Assembly: GCF_000264995.1 (NCBI RefSeq)
Contig: NW_006767440.1
Span: 1,159,863 to 1,223,862, forward strand
DNA: 64,000 nucleotides
Source of the DNA: Punctularia strigosozonata HHB-11173 SS5
Taxonomy: Eukaryota > Basidiomycota > Agaricomycetes > Corticiales > Punctulariaceae
Direction: 5' to 3'
A model generated the notes under the pieces. It saw nothing but the letters and a program-made list of their open reading frames with translations, was not told the DNA's origin and made no database searches. Positions 24,053-33,744 of this stretch are shown here, piece by piece. Each line of letters opens with the position of its first letter. The stretch's first letter is position 1. Position numbers and translations under genes: made by a program.

Positions 24053-27000
24053 CTAGCGCACTGAAACGTTACCACCAAATCGTTTCCTAGAAACGACATC
24101 CATTCGACCCTTCACCTCACGGAAGGCCTTCCACCAACTCCGTCCCACCATCTCCGAAGTGATTCTGCCCTCTGGATCCACAGGCATGTCCCCCTGAACA
24201 TGTTCCCATACACCGAAGTGTGTTCTGAGCACAATTAGCCACCACTTCAGCACGCCTATCGCCTTGTGGATCCCGCCGTCCGTCGACCGCTCGCCCTCCA
24301 TGCTCTGCACGAGGAACTTGGCGAAGAACTCGACGTCCCTGTCGTTCGGGAGTTGTTCGCGGAACCGGTCCACCCACGCTTCTATCAGGTCCTGAACATC
24401 CTCCGCAAGCGTGAAGAACAGCTTCTTCCCCTGAGATATCTGCTTCAAGAAGGGCGGTTCGGGATGATACACGTGAGGTGGCGGCGGGGGAATGTATCGC
24501 ACTGCGTTGGGGTCCTTGATGAAACCCGTCATGGGCTTCAAGGGCTTGCGTTTACCCTCGGCGAAGACAACCGTTGCCCCGCCCAGACCCCTCGCATATC
24601 GTGCACCGGCCAGTTGCTCGCGTTGGACGTCCTTAGGGAGCATAGTGAAGATGTCCGGATCGATGTCAAGCTCCCGCAATTCATCAGGGGTGACATTGGC
24701 TACTGAAGTGGTCGGGAATATAATCTTTTGCTTTTGCTTTCCCTTGTCGATCTTGGCAAAGATCGTAGTATTCTTCGGAGAGCGCACCCCCCGATTCTTC
24801 GGGGCCAAGGCCTGGGTGATGCGCTTGACATTGGATCCTTTCACCGACAACTTGAACAGCGGAGCCTTGACAGGCGACGCACGCAAACCGAGGTTTACGG
24901 GCGCCGGTGGGATCGGAGCCACAAGGGGAGAGGCTGATCGTCGTTTATATTCAACCTCCAGCTCCTTCCGTACGTCGTCTGGCAGGGCATCAAACACGGA
25001 CCGATCCACCTGAGAAAAGGAAGGCAGGTCAACCGGAGCGGCAGGAATAGATGTCTTAATGTTCTTCATGGCGACCTCCTTCAACGGAGAAACTGACCGA
25101 CGTTGGTATTCCGCCTGCAGTTCCTTCCGGACATCGTCCGGTAGGGCGTCGAATACGGACCGGTCCACCTGGGAGAACGAGGGAAGGTCGACTGGAACGG
25201 CAGGAACAGGCAGATTAGCGTCCTTCAGGGCAGCCTCAGCCTTGTCAGGCACATCAATCATAATGACTTCGTCGTTTTGAGAGGGCGGCAGGACAACGGT
25301 GGGAGGCGCGGCGGGCGGTGGTTGTCCTTGCTTCGCTTGGTTGATTGGCATCGCGGCAGCAGGTGGGAAGAACAGTTTGCCTTGCCCTTGGTCAGGCACG
25401 GATTGGGCGACTTTCTGAAGCTTCTGGATTTGTATACCGATGCCTCTTAACTCCTTCGGGTCAAACGCTAGGGACTTGAGTAGTCTCCATGCGCAGTCGC
25501 CAATAAGCTTAGGTTCACTTGTCGTGCGCAATAATGCTGCCTGCTTCGTAAATTGCTGACACCACCCATGCCCCATGAACTACACTGCGATCAGCTCGCT
25601 ATCGCGGTATGATTGTCATTTAATGCACCTTAGGAGCTTCGACAGGCGCTTCGGGGTGACGTTTGAGAATCTTGAGGGTCAAAGACTGGCCGCGCATGTG
25701 GATAGCATCAAGTCGACGAGCTACCTCTTCAGCCATTTGATAGATAAAATGTTCAGCCTGGCCATTGTCCTCAAAGCGGATACCATACTGCAAAATCGTT
25801 AGCCCTTTTCTCCAGCAGCACGTACTAGACTTACATTGATGTCGCAGCTAACGCTCTTCCTGGGTTTATCACTCTCTAGTTTCTTATCATCAATCCCTCG
25901 TATAGCCTTCCATACTGTGTCTCCCGTGCCCTTCCCTAGAGCATCGCAAAGGGTGCCTTTGCTCCTTTTCCGTAGTTCGCCAAGGATCGTCGTCCCCAGC
26001 TTCTCCTGGGCCTTCTGCGCTGAGGCATACCCGAAGCCGTGAAGATCGTCCAGCTTTAATGGCGCCAGAAAATCCTCTGCTTCATCTGGATGAATGTGCA
26101 AAGCACCGGCCGGTTTCGCGCGTCGGTTTGCGAGGCGCGCGAGCATGACGTTGTGTGCAATACCGATGCTAACTTCGCAATTCGTAGCTGCCCGTACCTG
26201 CGAACGTATACGGTTCGCAAGCTCTAAAGCAGGGTCCACAGCAGGTTCGCTCGTAGTAGAGGTGGAGTGCGCATGATCGATGATTCGACTCGTGACATCA
26301 ATCAGTGCTTCATCCACCGACACGGCTTGCAGGTCATCCGCATAACGCATCAAGATAGTGTAGAACTCCAATGAGTACTTCTTGTACCTGCCGTTGAGGG
26401 GCTGATTAGCAAGCGTAACGAGTACTCAGAGTGAAGTCACGAACGTTTCGAACTCATAGGGTATGGTAATTATGCCTGGACAAAGTTGTCTGGCCTGTTG
26501 CAAACTGGAGACAGGTGAGAATCTCCCGAAACGTCCCATATGCTTACGACGAACCTCATCCCGCCCCGTATACCAAACTCGCGCGCCTCGTAGCTAGCGC
26601 TCGCAATCTCGCTCGTACTAGCATTGCCACCTTGAGCACCCTGCGAATGGCACACAACAACGGGTTTGCCCTTCAACTGCGGGCGTGAAACCAGGCCGGC
26701 GGATACGAAGAAGCAGTCGAAATCACAATGCATAATGACACGGCGTTTGGAATCGGCAGAACGACTCGCATCTTTGACCTTCCTCACCAACGGGTTCAAA
26801 GCCAGGGCTGCTCCTCGCATACTGACCGAATCTGCGATCGCCGCAGCAGCCCGGGTATCTTTCTCGCAAATATTGTCGCCGTCCGCTTCTGCTGGTATGT
26901 CGATTGATGACTGCGATGGGTCACCCTGGCTGCTTTGCTCTGGTTCGTCCACGTCCGCTTTGTCCACGATATGCTCTGCCTTCTCTTGCGCCTGCTGGAG

Positions 27001-29091
27001 CAGCCCGCGTAGCTCAGCCTTCCACATGCTCAGATGATGGAGTCGAGAGTTCTTGTAATATCCTATCGACACGGAAAATCTAAAATTAACACGATGGACA
27101 GCGAGTCGAGGTTAACCATCGACAAACCCTCTATGAAACCTTCGCTGATACTAGTGTGAGCCTTGCGCCACTCTACGTTCTTCATTGCCTTCTGAGCGGC
27201 AAGGTTCGAGTCGTGCATAGCGTAACCCGGCACCCGCTGCGCTTGATCTGGGGAGACTGGGTCGGTAGTGTACAGCGCATGATCTGCCTTCGGGGTGGTT
27301 GGCGTGCGAGGTACGAACACAGGGAGTGCTTTGTTGGGCGTGCTTGGCGTGGACACATGAGGGGAACCCAACGCTTTTGGCTTCTTTGGAGTTTGAGGGG
27401 CGGTGGCTGGCACCTTCGGTGCGGCTTGAGCGTCAACTGCGGAGTCGCGGCTTGCTGCTGATGCTCCGGTGCTGTGCTTGACACCCGCAGTTCCCTTGAA
27501 TAGCATTGGTCTCGGTACCACCTTGCCCTGATAGTCTTCCTCGGCCCTCTCCTCCACCTTCCATATGTAAGCCTGCCAGGGCAGGAGGGCGCCCTGCGCG
27601 ATGCTATCTACAAGCCATGCAGGAGTGACGACCTTCATACGCGCAAATTCTCGTATCTTCGCAGCTGTAAGCGTAGATGTGATTATATGCGTTCTGGACG
27701 AGCGTGAACATGAGGTCGCGGTATTGTAGAACGAGAACTTACATGTACGATTTCTGGTCCATGTACGCTTGATATGTGCCTCCGTGTTGTACGATCAGTT
27801 CTCGAAGTTTGTGCTCAGGCGGGTCCGTATATCCGTTAATCTGATCAAATATGACGACTGTGAATGTTGGTGAATGCGTTCAAGGAAGTATACGCACGTA
27901 TAGTGACAACCCCTTGAAGATATCGCTCCTCTTCTCTTGTGCGCTATCAAGCACGTCCTCTATCTGGGCGTTCTGGACTTGCAACTTGACCCTCTTGCGC
28001 CGCATGAAATCGCTTATCCCACCAAACTTTGATGCCGAGTAGGTATCTTCATCCATATACGACAATCCGTCGCCGGCGAGTGGTCGCGACGTTCCGCTGG
28101 CCGAGCTGCCAACGCCATCGTCATCCACATGCGCCGCGGCCAACGCTGTTGTGGCTTTTAGCACCGGATCGTCCGCAATCGGGGTGCTCGCATGATCACG
28201 TTCCTTGGTAGCTCCTGATGTAAGAGAACTAGAGCTTCCAACGTGCCTCGGGGGCTTGACGGAGGTTGACTGACGCGTGGGTTGGGAAGCGAAAGCGTCC
28301 AACACCCTCTGAGACGTCTTCCGACCTTCGGCCTGGTCCAGTCGATTCCCCGCCACATATTTGTAGTCTGTCCAGGGAAGGAGCCTGCCGGCTTCTACGC
28401 TATCGGTAAGCCAGCTAGGCGTAGCCAATTTCATGTGCTGGAATTCCTTCATCTTCGCTGGAGTCAGGGAGCAGGTGATGACGTGCGTGCTGCGAGCGTT
28501 AAATAAGCAAGCCGCCAGGTAGTATATGAACTGGGCGTACACCAGCGACTTCCGATCTAGATAGGGATGAAACACTCCTCCGTGTTGAATTATCAGTCGT
28601 CGGAGCTCTTGGACGGAAGGGGTGGTGTAACCATTGATCTATCATCCGTGGATTGCCAGTCAGTTCTGACGATTTGAGGCAGAACAGCGACGCACGTATA
28701 TTCTGAGCCCCTCGAAGAACTTACTACTTTCGTCAGCCATCCCTCCGCCGCCATCGCCGTCACTTGGTATTTCTGCGTTCTGAATTTGCAATTTGGCGCG
28801 TTTGCGACGCATATATTCGCCCCATCCATTGAACTTCGATGCACCGTATGTGCTGGTATCGTCCATGTACGATGATCCATCTTCAGTGGTGAGTTGCTCT
28901 AGAGTAGCCGGGTGTTCTGACTTCGGCGAGGGAGAGCGATGGCGTTTTCGAAGCTGCACAGCTGGCTGTAAATCTGTAGCTTTCGCCTGAATCGGTTCAT
29001 AGGAGGCTTCGGCTTCGTCGATTGCGTTCAGAATGTCTGGGGTATACTCGTCGAAGAGGTCTGGGTAACTTGACGTCGAAGGTTCAGACAT
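24053..29091 (-). CDS. REV1: DNA repair deoxycytidyl transferase / translesion polymerase REV1, with duplicated BRCT module
   Basis: Ten exons, transcribed leftward: 29091-28696, 28638-28541, 28489-27898, 27840-27743, 27693-27128, 27062-26555, 26504-26445, 26387-25835, 25787-25629 and 25579-24053. They give 1518 residues, longer than the usual 1000-1250. Order: BRCT-1 (~122-220), BRCT-2 (~352-450), then the region around YYKNSRLHHLS (~584). The Y-family catalytic core follows, with CDFDCFFVS (~695) and SVDEALIDV (~795) supplying the metal-binding acidic residues, then the little-finger domain ending PVEAPKFMGHG. After it come two near-identical ubiquitin-binding motifs (VFDALPDDVRKEL, ~1148 and ~1199) and a third looser one (IFTMLPKDVQREQL, ~1316). 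A C-terminal domain (VEFFAKFLVQSMEG...GVLKWW) for binding other polymerases and Rev7 ends the protein. REV1 works in the nucleus in error-prone lesion bypass. The N-terminal linker plus BRCT exists twice with the same intron pattern. No broken motif is seen. Confidence 0.95.
27555..28070 (-). repeat. REV1 internal duplication, copy 2 (linker + BRCT-2)
   Basis: Encodes LSYMDEDTYSASKF, then DFMRRKRVKLQVQNAQ, then KGLSLY, a 57-nt intron, INGYTDPPEHKLRELIVQHG, a 49-nt intron and THIITSTLTAAK through LLPWQAY. Both introns interrupt at the same codon positions and phases as in copy 1, and the exon between them is 98 nt in both copies. Confidence 0.85.
28365..28880 (-). repeat. REV1 internal duplication, copy 1 (linker + BRCT-1)
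   Basis: Encodes SSYMDDTSTYGASKF, then EYMRRKRAKLQIQNAE, then EGLRIY, a 57-nt intron, INGYTTPSVQELRRLIIQHG, a 51-nt intron and THVITCSLTPAK through LLPWTDY. Limits are approximate, taken from where similarity to copy 2 begins and ends. Confidence 0.85.
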
Positions 29092-29821
29092 AGCTCGGGG
29101 GCTGCTCGTTATGTTAATCTCCAGCTTCGGAAGCTAAGCTGAGCACAAAGCAGAGTATCATTGCTTGAAGGCGTCCAACTCGCGTGAACCGTGGTCACTG
29201 TCCAGACCAAGGAAGCTGCCGCTGACGCGAGCGTCGGAGCGAAGGGCTTCTCTGCCATAATGCCGCGTCACGGGATCGATTCAGGGGCATTGCGCCCCCC
29301 AGCTCGCACGACGTCACGGTCGACGCAGCCTCGCCAATGGCATTGGCAACGCCCACTGCGCGTCCCATGCTCTACTGACCATGACCATCGTGGACGGGCA
29401 ATGCTACTTCCCGTCTCCGTGCTCATCAACATCAAGCAAACCGTCAGTCCTGCCGTCTACGCCTCCCCGAATAGTCACCTTCCGTGACCTGCTGGCCCGT
29501 CAGCGCGGTCGGCCTGGGTGGACCTACTCTCCGAACACTTTCGGCTGAGACGGAGCTTATTCGGTTCCCTCCCCGCTTTGACTGTTTGTGCGCGATGCGC
29601 GGACGAATGCACTGGCAGCTCAAGCCGCTAGCCAGGGCAGTTATTTGTGATATGCGCTCCTTGGAGATATTCCATCAGACTTCTTTCATACGCTTTCGCG
29701 ACGTGTGAGGTTCCTTCGCTTCCGGGCTATATATCCTTATAACCTCTCATGAGTTGTTTGCTACGTCCATCCGAGTTTCGCTCTCGCCCCCATCCGTGCT
29801 TTTGCCAAGGCATCGGCAAAC
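29092..29821. other. Divergent promoter region between REV1 and GH3 genes
   Basis: No coding frame recognised. The stretch must hold promoters for both divergently transcribed genes; a TATA box for the GH3 gene lies at 29727-29734. No TATA box was found for REV1. Confidence 0.45.
29727..29734 (+). promoter_or_regulatory. TATA box of the GH3 gene
   Basis: CTATATAT lies 88-95 bp upstream of the ATG at 29822. Confidence 0.5.
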
Positions 29822-32800
29822 ATGGTCCGTTCAGTCATTGTCGGAACTCTGGGCCTCCTTCCTTTCGTTGTCGCCCAGCGTACGTAATGCCTCGTAAAAT
29901 GCAGACCTCCACCCTCACATTGAGGGTTGATCGGATTTTAGTGGGCAACTCCCAGTGGGATGATGCGTACACCAAAGCGCAAGCGGCCGTTGCGAAGCTC
30001 TCCCAGAGCGACAAGGTGTCGCTCGCGACAGGGACCGGCGAATTCGGCGGCAATTGCACTGGCAACATTGGGCCGATTTCAAGCATTGGCTTTCCCGGGC
30101 TCTGTCTGGAAGGTGCGACCCACGTAAACGCGATATCCCTCGTTGACAACTGATTGTCCCATGGCCATCGTTCAGATAGTCCGCTGGGCGTTCGGGGCAC
30201 GGATCTCGTATCCGCTTTTCCTGCGTATGTCCCTCGAGTTCGTAGACTTGAGTAAATTGCTGTACTAACAATCTCTTGCGCATACATGCAGTGGGATCAA
30301 TGCGGCCGCCACGTTAGACTTCTCAGAATGCCAACAAAATAAGCCTCGCTGACGTCTTATTGACTGCTCAGATTCAGCCGAGATCTGATCCAACAACGCG
30401 GCGCGGCCATGGGCCAGGAGTTCCGCGGAAAGGGCGTGAACGTGCAGCTTGGACCCATGATGTTGGTCATGCGAATTCCAGATCTCAAATTCTCCGCGAA
30501 GCAACCGTCCTGACATTCCTTTTGCGCTTAGGAATCTCATGCGCAATCCCGATGCGGGTAGAAATTGGGAAGGTTTCGGTGGTGATCCGTACCTTTCCGG
30601 CGAAGCAGCGTTCGAAACTATCACCGGCATTCAAGCTCAGGGTGTGCAAGCCTGCATGAGTGAGCCAATCGCGATCTCTTCGACTTCAGCGAAACCCTCA
30701 TTTCGTTTCAGAGCATATCATCGCTAACGAGCAAGAGCACTTCCGCACGTTGGAGACTTCTAACGTGGATGACAGAACTATACACGAGCTCTACCTCCAT
30801 CCGGTAAGCTATATCACTCAAAGCGCCAATTCTGTTTCTCATCTTAGCTTAGTTCCTCCGCAGCGTTCAAGCCAACGTCGCGGCCGCGATGTGCAGCTAT
30901 AACAGGAGTTCGTCTTGGCTACTTCACTCAACATACAGCTGAGGTGCTCAAGGCTACCTCACACAGTCAACGGCACCTACGCCTGCGAGAATGATCACAT
31001 CCTGAATGACCTGATCAAGACCGAGCTTGGATTCCGGGGCTGTACGTCGCGCAGTTCGATTTCACATTACCCCAACGTAGTCTCATTGAATTCCCTTACT
31101 ACTAGATGTCATGTCCGACTGGTTTGCAACGACTTCTACCTCTGGCGCCGTTAACGGAGGCTTGGACGTACGTGATTATGATCAACGCGCTGCGATGTCC
31201 AGAGCTAAGCCGCTCGCAGATGGAGATGCCGGGTGGTCTCTATGAGGATTTGTTGGGTTTCTTCGGCGATCTGCTGATCCTCGCGAACGATATCGGGACC
31301 GTGTCGGATGCCAGATTGGACGAGATGGCTACGCGCATCCTTGCGGGCTGGTATCTCCTCGGCCAGGACCAGGGCTACCCAACGGTCAACTTCGATGCGA
31401 ACGACGCGAACAGCAAAGTGAATCAGCACGTTAACGTCCAAGGAAACCATAAGGAGTAAGCGCCTACAAACCCGTCTATGTACTGACAATCACGTTGATG
31501 TTTCCGTAGAATAATCAGGACAATTGGTGCTGCGTCCACTGTGCTGCTGAAGAACACGGGAGGCGTCCTTCCCTTGCATAAGCCCAGGACCATCGGGATC
31601 ATTGGTGCGCGTCACCCTCCATTATCGTAATTTTAGCTCTTTGCGACCGTGCTCCCAGGCAGCGATGCGGGCCCCAACCCGAACGGCCTTAACAGCTGTG
31701 GTGATCTCAACGCATGCGACTCCGGTATTCTTGCGATGGGCTGGGGCGTACGTGATTTCTCATATTCATCCTCTCAAACGCTGACCTCAGCCCACAGAGT
31801 GGGTAAAGATTGTTCTCTGCCATACGTGTAATGAATACCGGGCTCATCCCTTTTAACGCACGTAGCTCCGGCAGTTTCCCGTATCTGATCGCTGTGAGCC
31901 CTGTTCCCTCGACGCTTTCTTTGCACGCGGAGGCTCACGTCATTGCGGAATACAGCCTGTGGACGCGATTACGAATCGCTCCGCTCAAGATGGGACTGTG
32001 GTCACCTCAAGCCTGTCTGATACCGATGTTAAGGCTGCCGCGAGCGTAGCAGCCGGCAAGGTGCGCACCCATTTCAAGCGTCACGGAAGATCGTGCCTGA
32101 CGAACCTGCTTATTCCAAGGATTACGCATTCGTCTTCCTGAGTTCCGACTCCGGCGAGGATGGCAGCCTGGTGGAGTTAAACACTGGCGACCGCAACGAC
32201 CTGAACGCATGGCACAGCGGAGATGCTCTGTGCGCCTCATATGTTATTATCTACACATCTATACAGCTGACGAGTGTTTCCTGCACAGCGTTGAAGCTGT
32301 GGCCGCGGTGAACAATAACACGGTGGTGATAGTGAATAGCGTCGGACCGATGACCGTCGAGAAGTGGATTGATCATCCCAATGGTGCGTGACTACTCTGG
32401 AAAGGGCGAACAACATGCTTGAAGCGCTGGTTAAACAGTGACCGCGTTGGTTTGGAGCGGACTGGCTGGGCAAGAAGCCGGTAATTCGCTTGTAGATGTG
32501 TTGTATGGCGTATACAACCCAAGGTATTTTGTTGAGATCCGCTGTCTACCTAGCCATATAGCTAACTGCCTGATAGCGGCCGGCTTCCGTACACCATCGC
32601 AAAGGATCCCGACGATTACGCGTCCCACTGGCAATTAGCCCTCGACATCGACTACACAGAAGGTATCGTGCCGGTTGACGGACTCAGAATGTTTGACTGA
32701 AAAGCGTGCAGGGCTTTTCATCGATTACAGGCACTTTGATCAGGCTGGTATCACGCCTCGATATGAATTTGGGTTTGGGTTGTCTTACACAACCTTCGCC

Positions 32801-33291
32801 TATTCTGGCTTGAGCATTTCCGGATCTGTGGGCTCGTACACACCGCCCACGGGTGCGGGATCGTCGCTTGATTCATCGTGCGTTCGTTCTTTTATACCCG
32901 TGACAAAGCGCTGAACATGGGTTCAGGTTGCACGAGAAGGTCTACACTGTGACGTTCACCGTGAGGAACAACGGAACGGTGAACGGACACGAGGTGCCCC
33001 AGCTGTATATTAGCAAACCCGCCTCGGCGAACTCTCCTCCCAAGGAATTGAAAGGGTTCGTCTCCGCAGCTTAACGTGGTGTTAGGCGCCTGACGTCGTG
33101 ATTTCCGTAGCTTTGACTACATTGCCCTCGCCGCGGGAGCTTCGTCCGAGGTAACAATGCAGCTTTCCCGCTACGACCTCTCAATTTGGGACGTCGTGTC
33201 GCAACAGTGGATCATTCCTAGCGGCGCGTTCACTGTCTCTGTTGGCGCTAGCAGCCGCGACCTCCGATTGACTGGTTCTTTCAACGTATAA
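29822..33291 (+). CDS. Secreted GH3 beta-glucosidase
   Basis: Twenty-three exons: 29822-29879, 29942-30112, 30176-30224, 30292-30312, 30372-30461, 30532-30659, 30712-30803, 30853-30907, 30967-31041, 31106-31167, 31220-31455, 31510-31604, 31659-31747, 31798-31802, 31866-31893, 31956-32060, 32120-32229, 32289-32383, 32439-32523, 32577-32662, 32712-32877, 32927-33055 and 33111-33291. They sum to 736 residues in one frame. After a signal peptide ([19 protein letters not shown]) come the GH3 barrel blocks ([37 protein letters not shown]). The nucleophile Asp sits in GYVMSDWFA (~251), the likely acid/base Glu in SSDSGEDG (~466), and the fibronectin-like C-terminal domain ([11 protein letters not shown]) closes the protein. 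The enzyme should split cellobiose and other beta-glucosides outside the cell. [10 protein letters not shown] replaces the commoner KHFINNEQE. Exon 14 is only 5 nt. No break was found. It converges on the ABCC gene. Confidence 0.93.
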
Positions 33292-33744
33292 CACACGAAA
33301 CATCGAGCTTCTTCTGTAATGATATTTTCTCGTTGATCAGGGACCCTCATTCAATAACCCCTCTCGTAATACTGTCGGTCATTCGTCACCTCATCTATAG
33401 TTGCATATCACATGCAGGAGGGCTCTTCAACCCAAATCCGCTCTTTGTCCAATGATTTTTGTCGCATAGTACTGAGAATCATCATATAGTCCTTGTCGTT
33501 GGTCTTGCACATCGTGCGGAGGCCTTCAAGACGCCATTTGGAATGGTGGCAGGGGCTGCTATTACGAATCGGGAAACAACTTTGCATCGGGTAGCAGAGC
33601 CGTAACTACAAGAGCTCTCAGATCCCGACGTCTCGACAAACGATGCCAAAGGAGCTATCGACAAGTCGTGCTCGCGAGATGATGACAGAAACTGCTGCCA
33701 TGGTAGTCCAATGAATACAGTCCCCGAAACCAGGCTGCGACGAA
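33292..33744. other. Convergent 3' regions, no gene recognised
   Basis: Space between the stop codons of the GH3 (+) and ABCC (-) genes; only short frames, presumably the two 3' untranslated regions. Confidence 0.4.

Noticed and set aside
24266-25013. Plus-strand frames opposite the REV1 C-terminal exon
   Set aside because: They mirror the repeated UBM region on the coding strand; no start context or motifs of their own.
30300-32700. GH3 gene as a pseudogene with many stops
   Set aside because: Every apparent stop lies inside a canonical 45-70 nt intron; once these are removed all GH3 motifs and catalytic residues are in one frame.
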